Positions 7,895 to 18,104 are shown, numbered from the stretch's first letter. The stretch: 56,319 bases of DNA from Polaromonas sp. (GCF_030689685.1 NZ_JAUYEY010000064.1:1-56319), one strand, 5' to 3'. Numbers and translations are program-made. Notes: generated by a model not told the origin, from the letters alone.

Positions 7895-8059
7895 TAGTAC
7901 CGCAACCCGAAAATATCGAAACATGAAAGCGCGTCTTCGCACCCATGGCGGCGTTGCAACCCTTGCGAAGGCGGCCAGCCTTCGCTGCGGCTTGCGCCTT
8001 GCCCTGGGCACGAAGCCATCTCTTTCATCTTGTTCCGCTACTTCCGGGTTGCAGCACTA
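7895..8059 (+). mobile_element. MITE-like element, copy B
   Basis: A 161-bp element (7897-8057) is bounded by TA dinucleotides at 7895-7896 and 8058-8059, both in CTAG. Terminal inverted repeats start CTAGTACCGCAACCCG on the left and CTAGTGCTGCAACCCG on the right. The centre carries a stem CGAAGGC/GCCTTCG (7966-7984). It matches the reverse complement of copy A (267-429) throughout, including the shared segments CGCGTCTT, CCCATGG and CGTTGCAA, and the central stem differs from copy A by paired changes that keep base pairing. It holds no gene and fills most of the gap between the regulator and the ABC transporter genes. Confidence 0.75.
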
Positions 8060-8185
8060 GGGGGAAATACCCTATCGCCAGCATAGGGCCGACATCAAAA
8101 TGTCATTTGTCTGCAGTAGTCTGCGCAGACTTCTGGTCGTCGCCATTCAGATTCAATGCTGATACATTCGTTCAAGGAAACACGC

Positions 8186-9253
8186 ATGAAAACTCACCAC
8201 GCCTTTGTTGTTGCCAGCGTTCTCGCGCTCGGCGTTGTCGGCGCTGCACACGCGCAGGACAAAACATTGCGCCTGCTTACCTGGGCCGACTATGCACCGG
8301 CCGCCGTCGTGGCCCAGTTCGAAAAGGAAAGCGGCTACAAAGTCGAGCTCACGCTCTCCAACAACGAAGAAATGATCTCCAAGCTGCGCGCCACCGGTGG
8401 TGCCGGCTTCGATCTGGCACAACCGTCACAGGATCGCATTACCGGACCGCAGCAGGAGTTCGGCATTTACAAACCCATGGACCTGAGCAAGCTCAAAGCC
8501 GAGTTGTTCATCCCGTCCATGCTGGAAGCCACCAAGAAAAACACCACGCTGGCGGGCAAGGTGTATGGCCTGCCCCACATCTGGGGGACGGATGGCCTGG
8601 TGGTCAACACCAAGCTGACCAAAATGGGGGACTACCCGGACCTGTGCCGCGCCGACGTCAAAGGCAAAACCGCCGTGCGCCTGAAGCGCCCGACCCTGCT
8701 GGCGTTTGCATTCGCCTCGGGCAAAGACCCGTTTGCGCTGTACAACGACGCAAAAGCTTACGGAGCGCTGATGGACGAAGTGGGCAAGACCCTGATCGCC
8801 TGCAAGGGCAACCTCAAGTTCTTCTGGGACAACAAGGACCAGTTGCTCAACGGCATGCGCACCGGCGAAATCGTTGGCGCCATGATGTGGGACACGGGCG
8901 GCTGGAAACTCAACAGCGAAAAACCTGAAATCCAGTTCATTGCCCCCAAGTCAGGCGCACTTGGCTGGATTGACACTTTTGCCATTCCCGCCAAAGGCAG
9001 GAACGATGCCGCCGCTTACGCCTGGATCAACTTCAACATGCGTCCCGAGATTGCAGCGAAGGTGGGTGCCTCGGCTGGCAACTTCACCGCCTCCAAAGGT
9101 GCGGACCAGTTGGCGGATGCCAAGCTGAAGGCCCAGTTTGCCGCCAGCTTCCCGGAAGCCGCGCTGAAAAACGTGAAGTGGTATCCGGCGGTGCCGGCTG
9201 GCATTGAAGCCATCGAAGGCCTCGTGCTCGACCGCATCAAGGCCGCCAACTGA
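8186..9253 (+). CDS. Periplasmic solute-binding protein, PotD/PotF-type
   Basis: The product (355 residues) starts with a signal peptide (basic MKTHH, hydrophobic core, AHAQD cleavage region). The mature start, TLRLLTWADYAPAAVVAQFE, is typical of spermidine/putrescine-binding proteins. ATG at 8186 follows AAGGAA and gives the clean signal peptide. It is the first gene of a four-gene importer (binding protein, ATPase, two permeases). Substrate assignment within this family is unreliable: members also bind opines, mannopine and other cationic compounds. Its position next to an amine-catabolic operon suggests an amine or related nitrogen compound. Confidence 0.85.
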   Translation: MKTHHAFVVASVLALGVVGAAHAQDKTLRLLTWADYAPAAVVAQFEKESGYKVELTLSNNEEMISKLRATGGAGFDLAQPSQDRITGPQQEFGIYKPMDLSKLKAELFIPSMLEATKKNTTLAGKVYGLPHIWGTDGLVVNTKLTKMGDYPDLCRADVKGKTAVRLKRPTLLAFAFASGKDPFALYNDAKAYGALMDEVGKTLIACKGNLKFFWDNKDQLLNGMRTGEIVGAMMWDTGGWKLNSEKPEIQFIAPKSGALGWIDTFAIPAKGRNDAAAYAWINFNMRPEIAAKVGASAGNFTASKGADQLADAKLKAQFAASFPEAALKNVKWYPAVPAGIEAIEGLVLDRIKAAN

Positions 9254-9264
9254 AGCGACCTGCG

Positions 9265-10413
9265 TTGAGTTCAACCGTTGCTGCGTTCACCCCAACGTCT
9301 GGGGCGGCGCAGCCGGATCTCGAAGTCGTGCGCGTGGGCAAGCACTACGGCGGGTTTCAGGCGGTGGACGATCTGTCGTTCAGCGTCCCGCGCGGCAGCT
9401 TCTTCTCCATTCTGGGTCCCTCGGGCTGCGGCAAGACCACACTCTTGCGCATGATCGCGGGTTTTCTGCTCCCTGACGCGGGCGACATCCGCATTGGCGG
9501 CAAGGCCATGAACGGTGTGCCGCCCAACCAGCGCCCAGTCAACATGGTGTTTCAGCACCTGGCGCTGTTTCCCATGATGTCGGTGGGCGAGAACGTGGGC
9601 TACGGCCTGGCACGGCGCGGTGTGCCCCGTGCCGAAATCACGCGGCGCGTGGGCGAGATGCTCGAGCGCGTGAGCCTGCCGGGCGCGCAGGACAAACGTG
9701 TTGACCAGCTCTCGGGCGGGCAAAAGCAGCGCGTTGCCATTGCCCGCAGCCTGGTGCTGGAGCCCACCCTGCTGCTGCTTGATGAACCCCTGGGTGCGCT
9801 CGACCTCAAGTTGCGCGAGCACATGAAAATCGAGCTCAAGCAGTTGCAGGCCGCCTTTGGCACCACCTTTGTCTACATCACACACGATCAGTCCGAAGCG
9901 CTGGTGCTGTCCGACCACGTGGCGGTGATGAACCACGGACGCTTCGAGCAACTGGGCACACCCCAACAGCTTTACTACGAGCCGCAGACGCCGTTTGTGG
10001 CGGGCTTTGTCGGCACCAACAACCGGGTGCAAGGCCGCGCCACGCGGGTAGAGGGGGACCGGGTGAGCTTGATCAGCGCGCAAGGCCTGGTGATGTCTGC
10101 ACGCGCCATCGGAACAATCCGGCCGGGTGCTGCGGTCGATGCCTTTGTACGGCCCGAGGCGGTCAGCCTCGCGCGCAACGCGGCCGGGTTTTCAGACGCC
10201 GTGTTTCCGGATGCTGCGTTTCCCCCCTACCAGGCCCGGATCGACAGCCTGCTGTTTGATGGCGCCAATTCGGCGGTGTTGTTGCGCGAGGAAAGCTCGC
10301 GCACTGAATTCCGTATTGCGTTGCCCCAAACCGGCCATCTGTCCGACCTGGCTGTCGGCGAGACTGTGAGCTTCAGCTTTGATCCGCAACGGGCGGTGTG
10401 CTTTGCAAGCTGA
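9265..10413 (+). CDS. ABC transporter ATPase, PotA/PotG-type
   Basis: The product (382 residues) has the Walker A motif GPSGCGKTT near residue 50, the Q-loop FQHLALFP, the ABC signature LSGGQKQRVAIARS, and Walker B with LLLLDEPLGALDLKLR. A C-terminal regulatory TOBE region extends past residue 280. TTG at 9265 is the likely start, 12 bases after the binding-protein stop; no later ATG precedes the conserved domain. It energises import by the two permeases that follow. Family certain, substrate unknown. Confidence 0.9.
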   Translation: MSSTVAAFTPTSGAAQPDLEVVRVGKHYGGFQAVDDLSFSVPRGSFFSILGPSGCGKTTLLRMIAGFLLPDAGDIRIGGKAMNGVPPNQRPVNMVFQHLALFPMMSVGENVGYGLARRGVPRAEITRRVGEMLERVSLPGAQDKRVDQLSGGQKQRVAIARSLVLEPTLLLLDEPLGALDLKLREHMKIELKQLQAAFGTTFVYITHDQSEALVLSDHVAVMNHGRFEQLGTPQQLYYEPQTPFVAGFVGTNNRVQGRATRVEGDRVSLISAQGLVMSARAIGTIRPGAAVDAFVRPEAVSLARNAAGFSDAVFPDAAFPPYQARIDSLLFDGANSAVLLREESSRTEFRIALPQTGHLSDLAVGETVSFSFDPQRAVCFAS

Positions 10414-11290
10414 ATCCACAGGCAGCACCCGGCCGCACGCGCGGCTGATGCTCATGCTGCTGCTGGCGCCGGCGCTTTTATGGCTGGTGGGGCTGATTGT
10501 GTTGCCGCACGTCGAGTTGGGCATTTTGTCGCTGCGTGCCCGTGTCGCACCCCGTGTCTACGAAGCCAGCTTTGCGCAGTACCGCACCTTCATTGAAGAG
10601 CCGCTGTACTGGCACACTTTTGTGCGCACGGCGGTGATGTCGATTCTGGCTACTGCACTCACCCTGCTGCTGGCTTTTCCGATTGCCTGGACGATTGCCA
10701 AAATTGCCCGTGGACGCAACAAGGCCATGCTGTTTGTCCTGTGCCTGATCCCGTTCTGGGTGAGCGAGACCGTGCGCACCCTGGGCTGGATGATTTTGCT
10801 GCGTGAGTCCGGCGTGTTGCCCAGCTTGCTGGTGTTTCTGGGCCTGACGCCAGTCCCGCCCGAGATGCTGTACCACGACGCCACCATTCTGGTCGGTCTG
10901 GTGTACACCTCAATGCTGTTCATGGTGGTGCCGCTGGTCAGCGCGCTCGAAAGCCTGGACGACTCGCTGATCGAGGCCGCCTACGACCTGGGCGGCAACG
11001 GCTGGTCCATTCTGCGCCAGATCGTCATTCCGCACGCCGCCCCCGGCATCGTGGCGGGCTGCATTGTGGTGTTCATGCTCACCCTGGGCAACTACCTGAC
11101 GCCCACGCTGCTGGGCGGCAAAAACTCGCAGTGGTTCACCGAGCAGATTTACACCCAGTTCATCACCCGCTTCAATTGGGAACAGGGAGCGGCCTTCGGC
11201 TTTCTGCTGCTGGGTTTGTCGACGGCAATAGTCTGGTTGGGTTTGAACCTCAGCGGCCAGAAGTTTGGCGAAGTGATGCAGCGCTCATGA
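10403..11290 (+). CDS. ABC transporter permease 1, PotB/PotH-type
   Basis: The inner-membrane protein (about 295 residues) has six hydrophobic segments and the EAA-loop motif that contacts the ATPase (EAAYDLGGNGWSILRQIVIP). The start is uncertain. A TTG at 10403 inside the end of the ATPase gene gives a short N-terminus before the first membrane segment and would couple translation; an in-frame ATG at 10448 is a possible alternative. It pairs with the next gene to form the channel. Confidence 0.82.
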   Translation: MQAESTGSTRPHARLMLMLLLAPALLWLVGLIVLPHVELGILSLRARVAPRVYEASFAQYRTFIEEPLYWHTFVRTAVMSILATALTLLLAFPIAWTIAKIARGRNKAMLFVLCLIPFWVSETVRTLGWMILLRESGVLPSLLVFLGLTPVPPEMLYHDATILVGLVYTSMLFMVVPLVSALESLDDSLIEAAYDLGGNGWSILRQIVIPHAAPGIVAGCIVVFMLTLGNYLTPTLLGGKNSQWFTEQIYTQFITRFNWEQGAAFGFLLLGLSTAIVWLGLNLSGQKFGEVMQRS

Positions 11291-12156
11291 TCCCCTCATT
11301 GCCCCGCCCGGCCTGGTTACGTGCCAGCACCGTTGCCTACGGGCTGGTCTTTTTTGCTTTTTTATTTTTACCGCTGCTGGTGGTGGCTGTGTTCGCCTTC
11401 AACGATGCGCCTTACCCCGCGCCGCCCTGGCGCGGCTTCACGCTGGACTGGTTTCTGGGTAACGCTGCTGGCCGCGAGGGCCTGTTTGCCGACACAGCGC
11501 TGCTGGGCAGTCTGTGGACCAGCGTGGTGGTGGCAAGCTGGGTCACCGTGCTGTCGGTGCTGGTCGGCACGGCCAACGCCTTTCTGATTGAACGCACGCA
11601 GTTTCGCGGCAAGTCGGCGCTCTCCATGCTGATGCTGGCCCCGCTGGTCATCCCCGGCGTGATTCTGGGCATCTCGATCCTGGCTTTTGCCAGCCGGATT
11701 GCCAACCTGTCGGAAGACCTGTTCGGACTGGAGCTGGATTTTCTGCGGCCGGGCCTGCCGCTGGTGGTGCTGGGACAGTTTTCCTACATTGTGTCGATCA
11801 CCACCCTGACCATCATGGCGCGGCTCAAACGCTTCGATGTCACGCTGGAAGACGCTGCCTACAACCTCGGCGCCTCACGCGCGGCGGTGCTTGTCACCAT
11901 CACCCTGCCCTATCTGCAACCCGCCCTGATCGGGGCCGCCGCGATTTCCTTCCTGATGTCGTTTGAGAACTTCAACACCACGCTGATGCTGGTGGGCTCG
12001 GACGCGCCCCTGACGGTGATGATGTACGGCCGCATGCGTGAAGGCGCCACGCCGGTGCTCAATGCGGTCAGTTTGTTTTTGATGGTGGCGTCGGCCTTGC
12101 TGGCATTCACGCTGCTGCGCGGCGCCAGAGCGGCTGACTCACCACCAAAGCCCTGA
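11287..12156 (+). CDS. ABC transporter permease 2, PotC/PotI-type
   Basis: The product (289 residues) is the second membrane subunit, with six hydrophobic segments and the EAA-type loop EDAAYNLGASRAAVLVTITL. Its ATG overlaps the stop of permease 1 (ATGA), so the two are probably made in equal amounts. It completes the importer begun at 8186. A 226-bp gap follows before the next gene. Confidence 0.9.
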   Translation: MIPSLPRPAWLRASTVAYGLVFFAFLFLPLLVVAVFAFNDAPYPAPPWRGFTLDWFLGNAAGREGLFADTALLGSLWTSVVVASWVTVLSVLVGTANAFLIERTQFRGKSALSMLMLAPLVIPGVILGISILAFASRIANLSEDLFGLELDFLRPGLPLVVLGQFSYIVSITTLTIMARLKRFDVTLEDAAYNLGASRAAVLVTITLPYLQPALIGAAAISFLMSFENFNTTLMLVGSDAPLTVMMYGRMREGATPVLNAVSLFLMVASALLAFTLLRGARAADSPPKP

Positions 12157-12382
12157 ATGCGGCAGCTCTGTCACATGAAGGCCGGTCCGGAATTTTGTGT
12201 CAGAGGGCAGCACATGAGACGTGAAGGTACCCACAATGACCGGCACAGAAGTTACCGAAGCCTGCAACGTCGCCTGGATCAAGCGGCGCAAGCCCAAGCA
12301 AGGGGCTGTTGCCTTTGAGCGGCTCAACCCGAATGGATGATTCAAAGTTTCTACAATGGAGGCCAGTTTATAGAGAGTTTTT
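12157..12382. other. Gap between ABC operon and fkpB-like gene
   Basis: No convincing gene. Around 12314-12338 there is a stretch (TTTGAGCGGCTCAACCCGAA) that looks like a decayed copy of the widespread repeat found intact at 41972-41997. The promoter of the fkpB-ispH pair should lie in the right half; no clear core elements are seen. Confidence 0.35.
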
Positions 12383-12838
12383 ATGTCCTCTGCACTTCCC
12401 CGGGTTCAGGCGGGTTCCTTCCTGACCTTGCATTACCGGCTGGCCGGGCCAGCCGGCAACATCATCAACACCTTCCCGGACAAACCCGCCACCCTGTCGC
12501 TGGGCGCGGGCGAGCTGTCGCCTGCCGTGGAGCAATGCCTGCTGGGGCTGGAGGAGGGCACCCGCACGACGTTTGAATTGCCTGCTGGGGCGGCCTTTGG
12601 CGAACGCAACCCTGACATGCAGCAATGGCTGGCGCGCAAGATGCTTATGGAAATGAGCGACCCCGATGAGCGATACAGCGTGGGCAATGTGGTGCAGTTT
12701 CCCACGCCCGATGGTCAGGGCCGATTTGCCGGGGTGGTACGGCAGGTGCGTGATGACGCGGCCGTTCTGTTTGACTTCAACCACCCGCTGGCCGGCCAGC
12801 CGGTGACCTTTGAAGTGCATCTGATTGGCGTCCTGTGA
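12383..12838 (+). CDS. fkpB: FKBP-type peptidyl-prolyl cis-trans isomerase, SlpA/FkpB-like
   Basis: The product (151 residues) is a small cytoplasmic FKBP with an inserted-flap domain, as in E. coli SlpA (FkpB). The N-terminal FKBP strand [10 protein letters not shown], the [16 protein letters not shown] segment and the [14 protein letters not shown] strand that leads into the flap are visible. Its stop overlaps the GTG start of ispH. The slpA-ispH pairing also occurs in E. coli, which supports both calls. Confidence 0.88.
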   Translation: MSSALPRVQAGSFLTLHYRLAGPAGNIINTFPDKPATLSLGAGELSPAVEQCLLGLEEGTRTTFELPAGAAFGERNPDMQQWLARKMLMEMSDPDERYSVGNVVQFPTPDGQGRFAGVVRQVRDDAAVLFDFNHPLAGQPVTFEVHLIGVL

Positions 12839-13905
12839 CCGATAAAAAAGCCCCCACGCTCGGCGCTGCCGTGTCCTCACTGCCTCCCGAGGGGGCCGTG
12901 CTTGCTAGGGGCGGCCCGTCGCCGCGCTTGCCCCAGGAAATCATTTTGGCCGAGCCGCGCGGCTTCTGCGCCGGTGTGGACCGTGCGATTGAAATTGTCG
13001 AACGTGCCATTGGCAAGTTCGGCGCGCCGATTTATGTGCGCCATGAGATTGTGCACAACACCTATGTCGTCAATGAGCTGAAAGACAAAGGCGCGATTTT
13101 TATCGAAGACCTGGACGATGTGCCGCCGGGCGCGACGCTGGTGTTCAGCGCCCACGGCGTCAGCAAGGCCACCGAGCGCGAGGCCGAAGCACGTGGCTTC
13201 CGTATTTTTGACGCCACCTGCCCGCTGGTGACCAAGGTGCATGTGGAGGTGGCCAAGCTCAACAAGGAAGGCTACGAGTTCATCATGATTGGCCACAAGG
13301 GCCACCCCGAGGTTGAAGGCACCATGGGCCAGCTCGACAGCGGCATCCATCTGGTGGAAGATGTGGCCGACGTGGCGCGTATCAACCCCGCGCAGACCGA
13401 CAAACTGGCCGTGGTCACGCAGACCACGCTCAGCGTGGACGATGCCGCAGAGATCAGCGCCGCCGTGAAAGCGCGTTTTCCAAATGTGCGCGAGCCCAAG
13501 CAACAGGATATTTGTTACGCCACGCAAAACCGCCAGGACGCCGTCAAGGTCATGAGCCCGCAGGTGGATATTTTGATTGTGGTTGGCAGCCCCACCAGCT
13601 CCAACAGCAACCGCCTGCGCGAGCTGGCCGTCAAGCTGGGCACCGAGTCCTACATGGTCGATGACGCCAGCGAGCTCAAGCCCGAATGGTTTGATGGCAA
13701 AGGCCGCGTCGGGCTGACCGCCGGCGCATCTGCCCCGGAAATTCTGGTCAAGCAGGTGATAGACCGCATCAAGGCGCTGGGCGCGGTGTCGGTGCGCAAG
13801 ATGTCGGGCATCGAAGAGACCATCAAGTTCCCCTTGCCCAAGGGTCTGCGGATGGATGGCACTGCACTGGATGCCCTGGGCAGCGATCTGCATGCCGAGC
13901 CCTGA
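12835..13905 (+). CDS. ispH: 4-hydroxy-3-methylbut-2-enyl diphosphate reductase with repeat-encoded N-terminal extension
   Basis: IspH reduces HMBPP to IPP and DMAPP, the last step of the MEP isoprenoid pathway, using an iron-sulfur cluster. The three cluster cysteines are visible in [21 protein letters not shown] and [10 protein letters not shown]. The conserved protein begins at about residue 33 ([16 protein letters not shown]). The first 32 residues are unusual and are largely encoded by a dispersed repeat (12850-12925). GTG at 12835 overlaps the fkpB stop, which suggests coupling; a TTG at 12928 (the leucine before PQEI) is an alternative start that would skip the repeat. Function certain, N-terminus unresolved. 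Confidence 0.93.
   Translation: MTDKKAPTLGAAVSSLPPEGAVLARGGPSPRLPQEIILAEPRGFCAGVDRAIEIVERAIGKFGAPIYVRHEIVHNTYVVNELKDKGAIFIEDLDDVPPGATLVFSAHGVSKATEREAEARGFRIFDATCPLVTKVHVEVAKLNKEGYEFIMIGHKGHPEVEGTMGQLDSGIHLVEDVADVARINPAQTDKLAVVTQTTLSVDDAAEISAAVKARFPNVREPKQQDICYATQNRQDAVKVMSPQVDILIVVGSPTSSNSNRLRELAVKLGTESYMVDDASELKPEWFDGKGRVGLTAGASAPEILVKQVIDRIKALGAVSVRKMSGIEETIKFPLPKGLRMDGTALDALGSDLHAEP
12850..12925 (+). repeat. Dispersed repeat family R4, copy in ispH
   Basis: This stretch, from GCCCCCACGCT to CCCGAGGGGGCC and beyond, matches non-coding copies at 16316-16410 (opposite strand), 21061-21270 and 42022-42126 (opposite strand). Shared blocks are the GCCCCCACG start, a middle with CTCACTG or CACT, and a G/C-run palindrome CCTCCCGAGGGGG. 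Here it is read as protein at the start of ispH. Confidence 0.7.
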
Positions 13906-13909
13906 GCTT

Positions 13910-14851
13910 ATGCCGATACGCTATCAAATTGAGAGCTGCCAACGCACGTTCCAAAAGGGCTACAGCCACTTTATTTATCAAACCCCGGTGTGGAAACTGC
14001 CCGGCAAGGCGCTGGGTGTGAATTGCGACCAAGTCTGGCTCAAGCTGGAGCAGCTGCAAACCGGCGGCAGCTTCAAGGCGCGCGGCATGCTCAACCGCCT
14101 GCTGTCCAACCCGATTCCGGCCAGTGGGGTGATCGTGGCCTCCGGCGGCAACGCCGGTATTGCGACGGCGGCAGCGGCCCGCGAACTGGGTGTGCGCTGC
14201 GAGGTGTTTGTGCCGGAAGTGGCCAGCCCCGCCAAGCGCGCCAAACTCGTCGCCCTTGGTGCGGAAGTTGTGGTGCTGGGTGCCGCTTACGCCGATGCGC
14301 TGCAGGCCTGCCTGGCGCGTCAGCAGCAAACCGGCGCGCTGCTGACCCATGCCTACGACCAGCCCGAAGTGGTGGCTGGTGCCGGCACGATGGCGCTGGA
14401 AATCGAGCAGCAGGCCGGGCTGCCCGATGCGGTGTTGGTCAGCGTCGGTGGTGGCGGCTTGATTGCCGGCGTCGCCGGCTGGTTCGAGCGGCGCTCGCGC
14501 GTGGTTGCGCTGGAGCCAGTGCTGGCGCCCACCCTGTTCCGCGCGCGTGAAGCCGGCCGGCCGGTCGATGTGGCGGTCAGTGGCATTGCCGCCGATTCAC
14601 TGGGCGCCAAGCGCATAGGCGATCTGGCCTGGGCCGCCACGCAGGCGCATGTGGGGGATGCCTTGCTGCTCAGCGACGAATCCATACGCGCGGCCCAGCT
14701 ATGGCTGTGGAAAGAGCTCAAGCTGGCTGTCGAACCCGCAGCCGCCTTGCCACTGGCTGCGCTGCACAGCGGCGCCTACCAGCCGCGCCCCGACGAAAAA
14801 ATCTGCCTGATCCTCTGCGGCGCCAACCTCGATCCGGCGACGCTGGCCTGA
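13910..14851 (+). CDS. PLP-dependent threonine/serine dehydratase-like protein
   Basis: The product (313 residues) is a fold-type II PLP enzyme. The lysine that binds PLP is in GGSFKARGM, the phosphate/substrate loop is VASGGNAGIATA, and the glycine-rich cofactor loop is SVGGGGLIAGV. It is most like serine/threonine dehydratases that lack a regulatory ACT domain, releasing ammonia to give a 2-oxo acid; racemase activity is also possible in this family. ATG at 13910 lies four bases after the ispH stop. Residues about 4-22, before the conserved TPVWKLPG, come from a dispersed repeat (13920-13974), so the usual first helix has been replaced or rewritten. Confidence 0.85.
   Translation: MPIRYQIESCQRTFQKGYSHFIYQTPVWKLPGKALGVNCDQVWLKLEQLQTGGSFKARGMLNRLLSNPIPASGVIVASGGNAGIATAAAARELGVRCEVFVPEVASPAKRAKLVALGAEVVVLGAAYADALQACLARQQQTGALLTHAYDQPEVVAGAGTMALEIEQQAGLPDAVLVSVGGGGLIAGVAGWFERRSRVVALEPVLAPTLFRAREAGRPVDVAVSGIAADSLGAKRIGDLAWAATQAHVGDALLLSDESIRAAQLWLWKELKLAVEPAAALPLAALHSGAYQPRPDEKICLILCGANLDPATLA
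13920..13974 (-). repeat. Dispersed repeat family R1, copy 1 (inside dehydratase gene)
   Basis: The element runs from GCTATCAAATTGAGAGCTGC through AAAGGGCTACAGCCACTTTA. It matches the pattern of the other R1 copies (34217, 45181, 53166, 55530): a GCTA-A/T-rich-GCTG start, a central GC-rich partly self-complementary segment, and a GCC plus A/T-rich end. This copy encodes the N-terminus of the dehydratase. Confidence 0.65.
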
Positions 14852-14871
14852 GCGCATCGGCCCTCCCTTAA

Positions 14872-16284
<1,413 letters not shown>

Positions 16285-16315
16285 CCCTTTTTTTGCGCAG
16301 GGTCACCCCAACCCA

Positions 16316-16410
16316 GCAGGGGCCGCGGAACTGGCTTTGCCAGGCCGCAGGCGCAGCGGCCCCCTCGGGGGGCAGGGAGCTACACGCAGTGAGCGACCGT
16401 GGGGGCTGAT
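16316..16410 (-). repeat. Dispersed repeat family R4, non-coding copy
   Basis: Between serS and tRNA-Ser, the reverse strand reads GCCCCCACGGTCGC, then GTGTAGCTCCCTGCC and CCCGAGGGGGCCGC. It aligns with copies at 12850 and 42022. Strong G/C palindromes make it a possible terminator for serS, although no T-run follows. Confidence 0.65.
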
Positions 16411-16429
16411 AGAATCTCGTCTTCACTCA

Positions 16430-16517
<88 letters not shown>

Positions 16518-16561
16518 AACCGGCTTCACATCACCTCACCGTGCATGGCCAAGCCCCTGAA

Positions 16562-16584
16562 AGCCCCGCAAGCCGGGGCTTTTT
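16562..16584 (+). terminator. Rho-independent terminator after tRNA-Ser
   Basis: A 7-bp stem AGCCCCG/CGGGGCT with a 5-base loop is followed by six T residues. It lies 45 bases past the tRNA end and separates it from the histidine kinase gene. Confidence 0.85.
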
Positions 16585-16656
16585 TGCGTTCGGCGAAAGC
16601 TGTGGCGCAGGGTTGATGCGGGGTGGGGCAGTCACCGTGAACGCTAAACTTCCCCC

Positions 16657-18072
16657 ATGAGTTCCGCTGTCCTTCCCCCTTCCAGCGGCAGCCCGCATGC
16701 CGAGCCGGACCTGGTTGCGCGGGACGACTGGGTGGAGGCCAAGCTGACGCGCAGCTTCATGCGCAATGGCCGGCCGGCCTTGCATTCGGCCTCGGTGATT
16801 ATTCCGGTCTTCCTGGCGATTCTCTACAACGATGTCAACAACACAGCCTTGCTGAGTTGGGGGCTGGCGGCGGTGGTGATGACGCTGGTGCGCTACCGGG
16901 TGGTCAACCTCTATCACCGCGACTATGCCAGTGCCGACGCCGCGCGGCTGCGGGAGTTCATGTCGCGTTACAGCTGGACCTGGACCCTGAGCGCCGTGAT
17001 ATGGGGCGCCTCGATGTTTCTACATTTCCGCAAGGCGCCGGTGTACGACCAGTTCATCTGCCTGCTGGTGCTGGCTGGCATGGCGGGTTTCGCGGTAGGC
17101 GCTTTCTCCGCGTCCTTGCGCTGTTTTGTGGGTTACATCAATGGGCTGGCCTACAGCACACTGGCTGCCGTGGTCTACAGCGTGGGGCTGGAACGCCCCT
17201 TCATGGGCACGGCACAAACCTATAGCCTGGTTGTGTTGGTGTTGGTTTACTGGGCTGCCATACGCATGGCGGGCAGGCGGTTTCACAAGGGGCAGCGCAA
17301 AACGCTTGAGCTCCAGTTCGCCAATACGATGCTGATTGCGTCGCTGACCGAACAAACCCGCACGGCGCTGGAGGCGGTGCAAACCAAAAACCGCTTCATG
17401 GCCAGTGCCGCGCACGATTTGCGTCAGCCGGTGCATGCGCTGAGCCTGTACGCCGACTGGCTGCGAGCAGAGCCCGAACTGGTGGCGCAGATCACGCCAA
17501 AAATTGTGCAGTCCACGCAGGCGGTCAATAAGTTGTTCAACTCCCTGTTTGACCTGGCCAAGCTGGATTCTGGTGCCGTCGAGGTGGGCTGGCAGTCGGT
17601 CGAGCTGTCGGAGGTGGTTGCTGAACTGGAGTTGCAGTACGCCCCATTGGCCCGCGAAAAAGGTCTGCAACTGCGTACCCGTGTGGCGCAGGCCAGGGCG
17701 TTGTCTGACATGGTGTTGCTCAAGCGCTTGCTGGGTAACCTGCTGTCCAACGCCGTGCGGCATACGATCCAGGGCGGCGTGTTGATTGCCGTGCGCCGCA
17801 GACCCAGCGGCCTGTGTATCGAAATTTGGGACACCGGCGTCGGGGTGGCGCCTGAGCACCGGCAGGCGATTTTTCAGGAGTTTTACCGGGTGGCCGCGCA
17901 CAACGGCACGGAAGAGGGGTTCGGTCTGGGCCTGTCGATTGTCTCGCGGCTTTGCGAGACCTTGAAACACTCGCTGAGCATGCATTCCCGGCCAGGCAAA
18001 GGCACGGTGTTCAGGCTGACGCTGGAGCCGTTTGATGACGCGGCGGGCGCCTCGCGATCATCTGCCTATTGA
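16657..18072 (+). CDS. Membrane sensor histidine kinase
   Basis: The product (471 residues) has an N-terminal membrane region of about six hydrophobic segments (residues about 45-205) with no obvious extracellular sensor domain. A short coiled linker precedes the phosphoacceptor motif FMASAAHDLRQPVHAL, with His253 as the likely phosphorylation site. The ATPase domain has the N-box LLGNLLSNAVRH, the G1 box IWDTGVGVA and the G2 box GFGLGLSIVSRL. The H-box form HDLRQP is typical of a hybrid-type subgroup common in beta- and gammaproteobacteria. The convergent response regulator at 18192-18776 is the probable partner. The signal is unknown. Confidence 0.9.
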   Translation: MSSAVLPPSSGSPHAEPDLVARDDWVEAKLTRSFMRNGRPALHSASVIIPVFLAILYNDVNNTALLSWGLAAVVMTLVRYRVVNLYHRDYASADAARLREFMSRYSWTWTLSAVIWGASMFLHFRKAPVYDQFICLLVLAGMAGFAVGAFSASLRCFVGYINGLAYSTLAAVVYSVGLERPFMGTAQTYSLVVLVLVYWAAIRMAGRRFHKGQRKTLELQFANTMLIASLTEQTRTALEAVQTKNRFMASAAHDLRQPVHALSLYADWLRAEPELVAQITPKIVQSTQAVNKLFNSLFDLAKLDSGAVEVGWQSVELSEVVAELELQYAPLAREKGLQLRTRVAQARALSDMVLLKRLLGNLLSNAVRHTIQGGVLIAVRRRPSGLCIEIWDTGVGVAPEHRQAIFQEFYRVAAHNGTEEGFGLGLSIVSRLCETLKHSLSMHSRPGKGTVFRLTLEPFDDAAGASRSSAY

Positions 18073-18104
18073 TCTTTGCCAACTGCGCGATAGGCAATGG
18101 GACT

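Noticed and set aside
12237..12341. A possible 34-residue plus-strand peptide starting MTGTEVTEAC
   Set aside because: No ribosome-binding site, and its end overlaps a decayed repeat; no likeness to known small proteins.
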